Origin: CAYOHR01 sp964512145
GTDB lineage: Bacteria; Bacteroidota; Bacteroidia; Flavobacteriales_G; JALEGO01
DNA: 64,000 bases
Direction: 5' to 3'
Assembly (NCBI GenBank): GCA_964512145.1
Contig: CAZEIM010000006.1
Coordinates: 1-64,000 of the forward strand
Part shown: positions 51,734 through 62,220 of the stretch, in pieces
Layout: every line of letters begins with the position of its first letter
How positions within the stretch are numbered: the stretch's first letter is position 1
Notes under the pieces: generated by a model
Seen by the model: only the letters and a program-made list of their open reading frames with translations
Told to the model about the DNA's origin: nothing
The model's database searches: none
Position numbers and translations under genes: made by a program

Positions 51734-52810
51734 ATGTCAGAAAATCTTACACATAATTTATTTAAGGATACTTTAAACGAAGACTTTTTTTTAATATACA
51801 GAGGCGTTTTTTCAGATAGTTTAACCGAAAAGATTTTATTATTAAACGAAAATAATGTAGCTAAAAATAATGCGCTTGGGTCTTCCAAAAAAAGAATTTC
51901 TTTTTTACTGGTCGAGTCTTTTCAAAATATTTTAAAATATGGAGATGTACTCAATCAAAATGAAGAGAGTAATAAAGGTATGTTTATTATAAAGCTATTA
52001 AATAATACACTTTATATTACATCCGTAAACATTGTACAGCAAGTAGATGCTGAAAAAATTAAAACCAACATAGATTATATTAATTCCATAAAAAAAGAAG
52101 ATTTAAAAAAAGTATATATTGAAAGATTATCTGACATGACCTATCAAACCAATAAAGGAGCAGGTTTAGGGTTTATGGAAATGGTTAGAAAATCACAGAA
52201 TAATCTTGAATATTCATTTAAAGAAATTGACTCAAATCATTCTACTTTTTTTCTAACCATAAAAATTGGAGCGGAATCAACAGATGAAAATAAATCAACA
52301 GATGTTAATCACGAGTTTAATCATAATGTATATCAATATTTTTTAAATAATAATATTCTACTAGCATTTAAGAGTGAGTTTTCAACAGAAAATATACACC
52401 CTGTATGGAAAATTGTAAAAGATAATATTATTGTATACTCCAAAAATAACTCACAAACAAAAAGGCGTTTTATCACCTTAGTTGAATTAACCCAAAATAT
52501 AAATTTACATGGGGAAAAAAATTCACCAGGCATATTAGTAATACGAAAAGATGAACAGGAATTTATAATACAATCCGGGAATTATTTAAGTAATGAAAAC
52601 AAAATTAGAATTGTAGATACTTTTAATCAATTATATAAATCAAGTAAAGAAGAAATAAATTCAATGTATATTAAAAAGTTAACGGAAGAACATAATAGAA
52701 GAACTGCAGGACTAGGATTGTTAGAAATATATAGGTATTCTAAAAAAATTGTGTATAACTTTGTAGAGGAAAATTCAAAAATATTTTATTATATTGAGGT
52801 AAGCATATAA
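51734..52810 (+). CDS. Tandem SiaB-like (DUF6272) protein
   Basis: The 358-residue protein contains two copies of the same module. Copy 1 (about 5-178) has FFLIYRGVFSD, FLLVESFQNILKYGD, INSIKKEDLKKVYIERLSD and KGAGLGFMEMVRKS. Copy 2 (about 190-358) has ILLAFKSEFSTENI, ITLVELTQNINLHGE, EEINSMYIKKLTEEHNRR and TAGLGLLEIYRYS. Each copy has the E-x-x-Q-N helix and the (K/T)AGLG nucleotide-lid-like motif of SiaB family kinases, which resemble GHKL anti-sigma-type kinases. In Pseudomonas SiaB phosphorylates SiaC. The start codon of the SiaC-like gene overlaps its stop. Neither copy looks obviously dead, but activity cannot be judged by eye. Confidence 0.78.
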   Translation: MSENLTHNLFKDTLNEDFFLIYRGVFSDSLTEKILLLNENNVAKNNALGSSKKRISFLLVESFQNILKYGDVLNQNEESNKGMFIIKLLNNTLYITSVNIVQQVDAEKIKTNIDYINSIKKEDLKKVYIERLSDMTYQTNKGAGLGFMEMVRKSQNNLEYSFKEIDSNHSTFFLTIKIGAESTDENKSTDVNHEFNHNVYQYFLNNNILLAFKSEFSTENIHPVWKIVKDNIIVYSKNNSQTKRRFITLVELTQNINLHGEKNSPGILVIRKDEQEFIIQSGNYLSNENKIRIVDTFNQLYKSSKEEINSMYIKKLTEEHNRRTAGLGLLEIYRYSKKIVYNFVEENSKIFYYIEVSI

Positions 52811-53184
52811 TGAGAAACATGATTATACATTCTGAGGATTACACTCCAAAAGTAATATTGGATAAAGAAAATGGTGTGTTCGAAATCTCAGGTAGTTCTT
52901 TGCCTGAAGATGCTAATGTTTTCTACAATCCTATTATTGAATGGTTACATCAATATGGCGAATCTCCTAATTCCCAAACAAAAGTTATTTTTAATTTAGA
53001 TTATATTAATTCATCTTCTTCTAAAAAGTTAGTGGATATTTTGTTTGTGTTAGAAAAAATATTTAAAAATGGTGCTAACATAGAGGTACATTGGACGTAT
53101 GATAAAGAAGATGATATTATGGAGTCTGTTGGATTATCCTTTAAAGAGATTACCTCTTTACCATTTTTAATGATGCCACAATAA
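52810..53184 (+). CDS. SiaC-like (DUF1987) regulatory phosphoprotein
   Basis: A 124-residue protein of the DUF1987 family: IIHSEDYTPKVILDKENGVF, EISGSSLPEDANVFYNPIIE, FNLDYINSSSSKKLVDILFV and HWTYDKEDDIMESVGLSFKE. In the SiaABCD system SiaC is phosphorylated by SiaB, dephosphorylated by the PP2C SiaA, and in the unphosphorylated form activates a diguanylate cyclase. The likely acceptor is a Ser/Thr in YINSSSSKK (inference by position). The ATG at 52819 is an alternative start. No cyclase gene is adjacent. Confidence 0.82.
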   Translation: MRNMIIHSEDYTPKVILDKENGVFEISGSSLPEDANVFYNPIIEWLHQYGESPNSQTKVIFNLDYINSSSSKKLVDILFVLEKIFKNGANIEVHWTYDKEDDIMESVGLSFKEITSLPFLMMPQ

Positions 53185-53209
53185 ATTTTCCGACATCATT
53201 TATTTTTAG

Positions 53210-53217
53210 TAAATTTG
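53210..53217 (+). promoter_or_regulatory. -7 element (TAAATTTG) before the first giant surface protein
   Basis: An exact TAnnTTTG match ending seven bases before the ATG at 53225. No good -33 TTG is seen at the usual distance. Confidence 0.38.
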
Positions 53218-53224
53218 GGTTGCC

Positions 53225-56200
53225 ATGCGCAACATTACACCACTATACAAAATCTTTAGTCTTACTTTTTTTGTATTAATCTTATTATCGCCAATTTTCT
53301 CTATTGACTTTATTAAAAACATAGGTCAAATTAATAATCAATCCGTTGAATTTTACACAAGTTTTAATCAAGGAAATATTTATTTTTTGAAGCATGAATT
53401 AATGATAGATTTACATGAGTATCCTAATCATTCTCATAACGAACACAAGCACGATGAAAGCGAACTTAAATCTCACGCATATAAAATTTCATTTTTAAAT
53501 GCTAACAATTACTCTTCTTGTTTAGGGGAAGAAAAACAAGCTTCTATTTTAAATTATTTTATTGGTAATAATCCTAGTGAATGGTACACTGATGTTAATA
53601 AATTCGACAGAATATTATATAGAAATATTTACGAAAATATTGATGTAACTTACTATCAAAAAGATGCATTTTTAAAATATGATTTTATAGTTCGTCCAGG
53701 AGCAGATATATCAAAAATAGCTCTAAAATATGAGGGAGTTCATTCTATGAAGATTAATTCTGCCGGAGATTTATTGGTTTCTACCTCAGTATCTTTTATT
53801 ACTGAATCCAAGCCATATGCATATCAAATAATTCAAGGTAAAAAAAAGAGTGTGCCTTGTTCATTTTTATTAAATAATAATACCTTAACTTTTAATGTTG
53901 ATACTAGTGAATATGATGCTAGCATTGATTTAATTATTGATCCAACGCTTATCTTTTCGTCCTATACCGGTGCAACATCAGATAATTGGGGGTTTACAGC
54001 TACTTATGATAACTCGGGAAATATGTATGTTGGAGGAATTGTGTTTTCAGCTGGTTATCCAACGACTACAGGAGCATATCAAACTTCATATGGAGGAGGG
54101 AATACGGATATGGCCATCAGTAAATTTAATGCCTCTGGCTCAACATTAATCTATTCTACTTATATAGGAGGCGCTTCTTCTGAGGCTCCTCACAGTATGA
54201 TGGTGGATAATCAAAATAACCTTGTAATATATGGAACAACATCCTCTTTAAATTACCCTACGACATCCGGATGTTATGATTCTGGTTTTAATGGAGGCAA
54301 TTCCTTTTCACTAAATGGTATGAATTATGGGAATGGTTCTGATATAGTTGTAACAAAGTTAAATGCTAATGGAAATGCTTTGTTAGGATCAACTTTTTTA
54401 GGAGGTGGAGAAAACGATGGGGTTAATTTTGATAATTCATCTAATCATTTACATCATAATTATGGCGATGAAGCAAGAGGGGAGGTCTTTATAGACGAAC
54501 AAAACAATATATACATTGCAAGTTGCACAAAATCAAATAATTACCCCGTTACTGCAGGTGTTTATTTAGGAGGTGATTTGGACGGGTGCGTTACCAAACT
54601 TAGTCCCAATTTAAACTCCTTAATATGGAGTGTCTTTGTGGGTGGGTCTCTAAACGATGCCTGCTATTCTGTTAAAGTTGGAAGTAATAATCGGGTGTAT
54701 GTTGTGGGAGGAACCATGAGTCAAAACCTTATAACCAATTCAAGTAGTTATAAATCTACCTACTCAGGAGGTGAAACCGATGGGTTTATAATATCTTTTA
54801 ATCAATTAAACGGTCAGTATGTAGCATCCACATACATTGGAACAAACTCTTACGATCAATGTTATTTTATTGAGTTAGATGACGTGAATGATGTGTATGT
54901 ATTAGGACAAACTAAGGGCTCGTATCCAATACAAAATGTTTCTTATTCTAATCCCGGGAGTGCGCAATTTATTCATAAATTAAATTCGCAATTATCGGGC
55001 AGTATTTTTTCAACCTTATTTGGTGATGGAAGCCGAAATAATGTAGATATATCACCAAGTGCATTTTTGGTCGACAAATGCGGAAAAATTTATGTGTCAG
55101 GTTGGGGTGGAGGGTTGTCTGGAGGAAACCCTGCTAATTCAAGCACCAATGGTTTACCGGTTACACCGGGAGCTATTAAAACCACAACTGACGGCAAAGA
55201 TTTTTACATTATTGTGCTGGAAAAAAATGCTTCTGCTTTACATTATGCAACTTTTTTTGGAAGCAATAATTTAGGGGAGCATGTAGATGGTGGAACGAGT
55301 AGATTTGATAAAGAAGGCAATGTATATCAAGCGGTATGCGCTGGATGCGGTGGGTCTGATAATTTTCCTACTACCAGTGGAGTTTGGTCGCCCACCAATG
55401 GAAGTTTTAACTGTAACTTAGGTGCTGTTAAAATGAAATTTGACCACACACCTGTTTACGCTTATTCATTAGTTAATCCTGATACATTTTCATGCATTGT
55501 TCCTTTTACGGCAAATTTTTCTAATTCTTCTATTAACGCCATTTCCCATTATTGGGATTTTGGGAATGGAATTGTATCTACTTCTGCCAACCCAATACAT
55601 ACTTTTACAACTCCTGGGACTTATCAGGTTATGTATATAGCTACTAATCTTAATTCCTGTAATTTAAAAGACACAAATTTTTTACAAATTGTAGTTCAAC
55701 CTCCTATACCTCCTGTTGCCAGTTTTGATTATTCAATTGATTGTAACACAAATCAAATCTCAGTTACCAATACTAGTCCGGTTAATTATAATTTGTCTTG
55801 GAATATGGGAGATGGAAGTAATTATTATGATATCAATAATTTTACCCATTACTATCCTAGTTCCGGAACATATACAATAACCTTCATTAATAACAATAAC
55901 ACATGTTTACAAAGCGATACCCTAAAGCAAACGATATTAATTAAGCCAAATTTTCAAGCACAAATTACATTAACTCCTAAAAATTATGGCTGCGTACCTC
56001 TTCAGATAATTTTTAATACAAACCCTACTGCCCAAAATTATTATTGGGATTTTGGGAATGGAATAACTCAACAAACACTTAATAATTCTACTTCATATAT
56101 ATATACCATAGAAGGCACCTTTAATGTATCGGTACAGGTGGAAGATACCAATTTTTGCAATGTATTGAGTGAAGATTCCATAAAAGTATATACTAGCGAT

Positions 56201-57658
56201 GGTTCAATTATTTTCCCGGAATTTAACATAGAAAAAGATTGTAACACGCTTTCAGCCAATATTAATAATACCACTCAAGGTTTAGAGTTTTATATGCAAT
56301 CTTTTTGGGAAATGGGAGATGCAGTATCATTTATAAATAATTCAACAACATTTAATTATAGTTATGGTAATTACGGATTATATACAGTTCAACTAACTAT
56401 TGAGGATACGCTTTGTTTTATATCAGGAACTGCTATTGATACTGTATACTTAAGTTTGGTAAATGTTGAGGCAAGTGCAACTCCATATTATGGATGTAAA
56501 CCATTTTTTACCAATTTGTCAGCCAATAGCAATGGTCATAATTTTATTTGGGATTTTGGTGATTCCTCTGGATTAAGCTATATGCAAAATCCAGCTCATA
56601 CTTACTATAATGGAGGTGTATTTTATGCTGTTGTAACAGCTATTGACTCTAATTCATGTAATCTTTTTGATAAAGATACTGTTAAAATAACTGTTGGAAA
56701 TGGGATTCCATTATTGGCTGATTTTGAGGCAATTCAAAATAAAGATTGTGGAAAACATCAAGTGGAATTTATTAATCAAAGTCAAGGAGAAATTTCTACT
56801 TTCTTTTGGGATTTGGGCGATGGAACAACTTCCAATCTTGAACAATTAACACATTCATACATAACGCATGGTGATTATGTTATTACGTTATTTATTCAAG
56901 ACACTTTATGTAGTCTTAATGATTTTGTTAGCCTTCCAATTTATGTTCGTCCTGGAATACCCGTAAATTTGCCTTCAGAAAAATATTTATGCCATTCAGA
57001 TAGTATTATTTTTTCTACAGGGTTAGATGAAAAATATTATCAACATCTTTGGTCAAATGGCGCTACAAATAATCAAATAACTATTTTTGAAGAAGGTATA
57101 TATTCGGTAAATATTACGGATGGGTATTGCTTAAAATTTCATCAAATAAATGTACAAGATGCAGTAGTACCTAATCTTGGAGGGCAAATTGAGCAATGTT
57201 ATATTAGTGAGACTATCATATTAGATATTGGAGTTGAGGCAATAAAATATCTTTGGGAGGATGGTTCGGAAACTAAAAATATTCAAACCGAAGAACCCGG
57301 TGAATACCCTTTTTATATATTAGATATGTATGAATGCGAGCATGAAAGCTCATTTATTATAAAAGCAGCTGAATCGGGATATGATGTGTATATTCCATCT
57401 GCTTTTACACCAAATAATGATAATATAAATGAAGTATTTAATGCTGTTGGATTAGGAATTACATATTTTAAAATGGATATTTTTGATCGTTGGGGGGATG
57501 TATTATATACAACTAATTCAATAGATAACGCATGGGATGGAAAAATTTTGAATGAATTATTAAAAGATGAAGTATATGTGTATCGATTAGAATTTGAAAA
57601 TACATGCACAGAACAAAACAAGGCTGTTAAGTATGGTAAAATTGTACTTTTAAAATAA
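53225..57658 (+). CDS. Giant type IX cargo protein: SBBP propeller, six PKD domains, type B sorting domain
   Basis: 1477 residues. Signal sequence 1-35 (FSLTFFVLILLSPIFS); an N-terminal DUF7948-type domain (FIKNIGQINNQSVEFYTSFN ... LIIDPTLIFSSYTG) to about residue 245; SBBP beta-propeller repeats about 245-740 (NMYVGGIVFSAGYPTTTGAY, LIYSTYIGGASSEAPHSM); six PKD domains about 746-1240; two Ig-like SNG repeats; and the gliding-motility C-terminal domain from about 1391 (SAFTPNNDNINEVFNAVG, MDIFDRWGDVLYTT, YGKIVLLK), the signal for type IX secretion and surface attachment. PKD domains alternate between two kinds (GCxP type and DC type). Probably a surface adhesin-like protein. It is followed by a paralogue. 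Confidence 0.9.
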   Translation: MRNITPLYKIFSLTFFVLILLSPIFSIDFIKNIGQINNQSVEFYTSFNQGNIYFLKHELMIDLHEYPNHSHNEHKHDESELKSHAYKISFLNANNYSSCLGEEKQASILNYFIGNNPSEWYTDVNKFDRILYRNIYENIDVTYYQKDAFLKYDFIVRPGADISKIALKYEGVHSMKINSAGDLLVSTSVSFITESKPYAYQIIQGKKKSVPCSFLLNNNTLTFNVDTSEYDASIDLIIDPTLIFSSYTGATSDNWGFTATYDNSGNMYVGGIVFSAGYPTTTGAYQTSYGGGNTDMAISKFNASGSTLIYSTYIGGASSEAPHSMMVDNQNNLVIYGTTSSLNYPTTSGCYDSGFNGGNSFSLNGMNYGNGSDIVVTKLNANGNALLGSTFLGGGENDGVNFDNSSNHLHHNYGDEARGEVFIDEQNNIYIASCTKSNNYPVTAGVYLGGDLDGCVTKLSPNLNSLIWSVFVGGSLNDACYSVKVGSNNRVYVVGGTMSQNLITNSSSYKSTYSGGETDGFIISFNQLNGQYVASTYIGTNSYDQCYFIELDDVNDVYVLGQTKGSYPIQNVSYSNPGSAQFIHKLNSQLSGSIFSTLFGDGSRNNVDISPSAFLVDKCGKIYVSGWGGGLSGGNPANSSTNGLPVTPGAIKTTTDGKDFYIIVLEKNASALHYATFFGSNNLGEHVDGGTSRFDKEGNVYQAVCAGCGGSDNFPTTSGVWSPTNGSFNCNLGAVKMKFDHTPVYAYSLVNPDTFSCIVPFTANFSNSSINAISHYWDFGNGIVSTSANPIHTFTTPGTYQVMYIATNLNSCNLKDTNFLQIVVQPPIPPVASFDYSIDCNTNQISVTNTSPVNYNLSWNMGDGSNYYDINNFTHYYPSSGTYTITFINNNNTCLQSDTLKQTILIKPNFQAQITLTPKNYGCVPLQIIFNTNPTAQNYYWDFGNGITQQTLNNSTSYIYTIEGTFNVSVQVEDTNFCNVLSEDSIKVYTSDGSIIFPEFNIEKDCNTLSANINNTTQGLEFYMQSFWEMGDAVSFINNSTTFNYSYGNYGLYTVQLTIEDTLCFISGTAIDTVYLSLVNVEASATPYYGCKPFFTNLSANSNGHNFIWDFGDSSGLSYMQNPAHTYYNGGVFYAVVTAIDSNSCNLFDKDTVKITVGNGIPLLADFEAIQNKDCGKHQVEFINQSQGEISTFFWDLGDGTTSNLEQLTHSYITHGDYVITLFIQDTLCSLNDFVSLPIYVRPGIPVNLPSEKYLCHSDSIIFSTGLDEKYYQHLWSNGATNNQITIFEEGIYSVNITDGYCLKFHQINVQDAVVPNLGGQIEQCYISETIILDIGVEAIKYLWEDGSETKNIQTEEPGEYPFYILDMYECEHESSFIIKAAESGYDVYIPSAFTPNNDNINEVFNAVGLGITYFKMDIFDRWGDVLYTTNSIDNAWDGKILNELLKDEVYVYRLEFENTCTEQNKAVKYGKIVLLK

Positions 57659-57722
57659 TTTATAAATATTAAGGCAACCAATTTTTTAATTTACGTTCAT
57701 AAGTAGAAATTTAACTTAAACA

Positions 57723-60700
57723 TGAAAAATCTTTTTTTATTAATTTTTATCGCAATACATGTATTAGCCGTACATTCTCACAATCATAATCANNNNNNNN
57801 NNNNNNNNNNNNNNNNGAATTTTCTTTTATTATCGTATCTAATTCTTTTAATGTCCTTTTTAAGTCGAATATAAAAAATGGATATGTCTTTTTAGAAAAG
57901 GATGGATTTACCTTTTTAATGTTAGATAATTCATTTTCAGATGCTTTACATGATTATCCTTCTTTAAGTGTACAAAATAAAATTGACTTTAAAATTAAAG
58001 CGCATGCTTATAAATTAAAGTTTAAAGATTTTAATAATAGTGTTACGGTTTTTGGATCAGAAGAAGGACAAGAAAAATATAACTTTTTTATTGGAAATAA
58101 TCCATCTAAATGGGCAAGCAATGTATCTTCTTATGAAAAAATTACCTATGAAAATATTTATCCTAACATTAATTTAATTGTTTCTTTCGATATTGAAGGG
58201 AATTTTAAGTACGACATTGAGGTTTTAGCTAATGCAAATCCAGAATTAATTAAAATAATATACGAAGGATTAAATAAACTGAATGTAAGTAATTCTATAA
58301 TAAGTTTAAATACATCAATTGGAGATTTTGAAGAAAGTATTCCTAAAACTTTTCAAATTATCAATGAAAAAGTACAAGATATACCTTGTACTTTTAAAAA
58401 AGTAAATGATTTTATTCAATTTTCTTTTCCTGATGGGTATAAAGCCGAATACTCTTTAATTATAGATCCAACTTTAGTTGGGGCAAGCTTATCCGGAACA
58501 TCTTCGGGAAGTAATTATGGACATACAGCAACTTATGATGATCAAGGGAATATATATACTGGAGCTAGATCTTTTGGCCCAGGATATCCTAGCACATTAG
58601 GTGCATTTGATCTTACATACAATGGAGGCTTTAGCGATATTGTGATTAGTAAGTTAAGTCCAACCGCGTCAAGTTTAATTTATGCTACATATATTGGGGG
58701 ATCTGGAGATGATTATCCTCACAGTCTTGTTTGTCATGGGGGTGAATTAATACTATTAGGTTCCACTAATTCTGATAATTATCCTATTTCAGCAGGCGCA
58801 TACGATAATCAATTAAATAATGGAGGAGGAGGAGGATCTTTTGGTGAAACTGATATTTGCATAACTAGGTTAAACAATAATGGGACAGCTTTAATTGGAT
58901 CTACATATGTTGGAGGAACACAATCTGATGGTGAGAATGAACTTTATTTTAACTATGATGATTCATATAGAGGAGAGATAATTACAGACAATAGTGGCAA
59001 TATTTATGTTGCAAGTGCTAGTAGCTCTAATAATTTTCCAGTGGTAAATTCAACAGTTCAAACTTCAAAAGTAGGCTTACAAGATGGAGTTGTTTTTAAA
59101 ATGAACTCCAATTTAAGCACTATGTTATGGTCTACCTATATTGCAGGTAGTTCACAGGACGATGCTGCATTCGGAATACGATTAAACAGTTCAGGAGAGG
59201 TTTATGTAGCAGGAGGTGTAAAAGGATCAGCTTTTACAGGTACAGGACATCAAACAACATTCTCTGGGCAAGCTGATGGTTATATTATTAAATTAGCTGC
59301 AAATGGAAGTTCAATAATAGCTTCTACCTATATTGGAACTAGTAGTGAAGAAGCAGCAATGTTTATAGATTTAGATGAATCGGGCCTACCCTATGTTTAT
59401 GGATTAAGTGATGGTGGAGCTTTACCGATTACTCCAGCAGGAGTTTATTCTCAGCCGAGCAGTAATCAATTTATTGCTCGATATAGTGAAGACCTTTCTA
59501 CATTAGAATTTTCTACACTCATTGGTGGAGGTAGTTTTGGATATGGTATTGTTCCGGATGCTTTTATGGTGGATAGATGTGGATATATTTATTTTTCTGG
59601 ATATTATGCTGATGCTGGTTTACCTACAACACTTGATGCATTATTTACAACAGGAAATTTTTATTTAGCAGTACTTGAGCCAGATGCAGCAAATTTACAA
59701 TATGCTACATACTATACCGGGAGTCATGTGGATGGAGGAACTAGTAGATTTGATAGAAATGGAGTTGTTTATCAAGCAGTATGTTCAGGTTCTGGATTTA
59801 ATACAACACCCGGAGCATGGGCTCCTACTCAAAACGGGTCTTGGGATATAGGGGTGTTTAAAATAGATTTTGGTATTCAAAGCCTTAAGGCAGATGCCTC
59901 TGCAAGCCCAAATGCTGTTGGCTGTGCTCCACTAACAGTTAATTTTCAAAATACTAGTGTTGGAGGATTAACCTATATTTGGAACTTTGATGATGGTTCC
60001 CCTTTAGATAATTCTACAACCCCAAGCCATACTTTTGTTAATCCAGGAGTATATGATGTTATGTTTATAGCTATTGATTCAAGTAGCTGTATTGTAGCAG
60101 ATACTATAATCTTGACAATTACTGTTGGAGCAAATACACAAGCTGTAGCCGATTTTATCGCTACACCAGATTGTAAAAATTTAGGGGTTACTATTTCGAA
60201 TTTAGGTACTACTGTGGTTGGTCATGCATATTCTTGGGATATGGGAGATGGAAATACCTTAAAAGATAGCACTAACTTTACTTATTTTTACTCAATTTCA
60301 GGTAATTATACTATTCAGCTAATTGTTCATGATACTGTATGTAATTCGTCCGATACGATGCTACAATCGGTTGTTATATTACCGGCAGTACAGTCTAATT
60401 TTAGTACAAATGTGATTTCTGGATGTGAACCATTATTAGTAAACTTTACTAATCAAAGTACTAATGCAAGCAGCTATGTATGGGATTTTAATGATGGTTC
60501 AGCTTTATCTAATGATACGGATCCTTCACATACATTTAACGCAGGATCATACAATGTTATGTTAATTTCAGAAAATGTGGCCACTTGTAATGAAAAAGAC
60601 ACTAGTTATTTTCAAATTACTGTTGGATCAAGTATACCTCCAACAGCACTATTTACTATGCAAGTAGATTGTGAAAATAGAGAAATAGCTGTAATTAATC

Positions 60701-61575
60701 AAAGCACATTAAGCGCAACTACCCATTTGTGGGATTTGGGAGACGGAAATACATCAACAACAAATCAAAATTTTATTCATACATATTCAACGTATGGTAT
60801 ATATACAGTAAATTTATCTGTAACAGATACTATTTGTAATTTAACTACTAACCACTCATTAATTGCAGATATACAATTTGTACCTCCTTTTACCTTTGGA
60901 CCCGATGTATATTTATGTAATAATGATACTATTACTTTATCAAGTGGAATAAGTAATGTAAATTATAGTTGGTCAACAAATGATACCACAGAAACATTAT
61001 TGGTTACAACTCCTGGAGTTTATTCACTATTAGTTAGTAAAGGATCGTGTAAAGAATATGATACTATTATAGTAATGCCAACACCTATAATTAATTTAGC
61101 TAATGAATATGAGCAATGTTACTTAGAAGAATATATTACCCTATATTCGAAATATGAAGCTGTTAATTATTGGTGGAGTACAGGATCAAGTACTAAAACT
61201 ATTACTGTTAATAAGCCTGGTAATTACATTTTAAAAATTGAAGATGAGTTTGGATGTTTTACTCAAGATACTGTAAAATTATTAGAGGCTAAATCTTCTG
61301 CTGATATTTATTTGCCGAATACTTTTACCCCGAACAATAACGATATAAATGAAGTTTTTAAGCCGGTAGGAATTGGGATTAAAGAATTTGAAATGAAAAT
61401 ATATAATAGATGGGGCGAAGAAATTTTCACTGATTTTACTCAAAATGGTTGGGATGGTAAAATTGGTAATGAAGTAGTAGAACAAGGAATGTATTCATAT
61501 ATGGTTGAATACTCAAATTATTGTACATTGAGTAAAAAAGTCATAAAACGAGGAAAGGTTTTGTTGCTGAGGTGA
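57723..61575 (+). CDS. Paralogous type IX cargo protein with four PKD domains, gap near the start
   Basis: Begins with the signal sequence KNLFLLIFIAIHVLAVHSHN at 57723. After 24 N (57793-57816) the same protein resumes as VLFKSNIKNGYVFLEKDGF and runs to 61575; the two parts are out of frame by one base as written, so the gap length is wrong. Domains: DUF7948-like (to about LIIDPTLVGAS), SBBP propeller (NIYTGARSFGPGYPSTLGAF, LIYATYIGGSGDDYPHSL), four PKD domains (59885-60860) and the gliding-motility C-terminal domain (NTFTPNNNDINEVFKPVG, MKIYNRWGEEIFT, GKVLLLR). Sequence and layout mark it as a duplicate of the preceding gene, 64 bases away, with two fewer PKD domains. Confidence 0.87.
57793..57816. 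other. N run near the start of the second surface-protein gene
   Basis: Twenty-four N between the signal peptide and the first domain. The downstream reading frame is one base out relative to the start codon, and the residues right after the run (EFSFIIVSNSFN) do not resemble the expected FIxNxGQ opening, so nearby bases may also be unreliable. Confidence 0.7.
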
Positions 61576-61588
61576 TTGTTTTTACTAG

Positions 61589-62179
61589 TTACAAACAACT
61601 AATTTTTGCACTTTGATGAATTACAAAATGTCTCTGTGTTTTTATTTCGAGACATTTTGCTCTGGTTCTTAAAGTTTTTTGTTTTATGAATACACGATTT
61701 TGTAAACTAAATAAACTTCCTATTTCTAAGTCTTTTAAAATTTTTTGGTCTTTTTCAAAAGTTTGAGGTATCAATACATTCATCATTTCTGGGTCATAGC
61801 AAATAGATGATTTGGGACATTTTATATGATTTTTTAAAGCTTGTTCTACTTCAGATGGTAAAATATTTAAATTCAATAATTCTACACATAATTGTTTAAA
61901 AATATCTTTCCATTCTTTGCCGTGGGCTTGAATTTTTTTTCCAAATTTATTCCAAGCTTTTAAATGAGCAATTTCATGTATAAGAGTTAATAAAAAAGCC
62001 GATTCGGGTAAGTCAGAATTTATAGTTATTCTAGCGTTTTTTTGTTCAAAAGGAGGCCTAAAATCGCCCCACTTTCCTTTACGATTTTTTTTGCAAATAA
62101 TATCAATTTGTTCATTGAATAAAATTAGCTCTACAAAAGAGACCGCTGATGCTGGTATTTTTTGTTTATAGGAAACCAT
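61589..62179 (-). CDS. SprT-like zinc metalloprotein
   Basis: 196 residues. The metallopeptidase motif HEIAH (His68, Glu69, His72) lies in LLTLIHEIAHLKAWNKFG, with a third His about 14 residues later in QAHGKEWKDIF, as in SprT/Spartan-type proteins. Spartan cleaves proteins crosslinked to DNA in eukaryotes; bacterial SprT-like proteins are poorly characterised. The C-terminal half has scattered Cys (IKCPKSSICYD, RAKCLEI) that may form the usual zinc ribbon. It converges with the surface-protein gene and is divergent from the serine-hydrolase gene. Confidence 0.8.
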   Translation of the reverse strand: MVSYKQKIPASAVSFVELILFNEQIDIICKKNRKGKWGDFRPPFEQKNARITINSDLPESAFLLTLIHEIAHLKAWNKFGKKIQAHGKEWKDIFKQLCVELLNLNILPSEVEQALKNHIKCPKSSICYDPEMMNVLIPQTFEKDQKILKDLEIGSLFSLQNRVFIKQKTLRTRAKCLEIKTQRHFVIHQSAKISCL

Positions 62180-62194
62180 TATATTTAAATAGTA

Positions 62195-62202
62195 TATTTT
62201 TG
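62195..62202 (+). promoter_or_regulatory. -7 element (TATTTTTG) before the serine-hydrolase gene
   Basis: An exact TAnnTTTG match 18 bases before the ATG at 62221. No -33 element is seen at standard spacing. Confidence 0.35.
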
Positions 62203-62220
62203 TGATAAAAATACTTCAAT

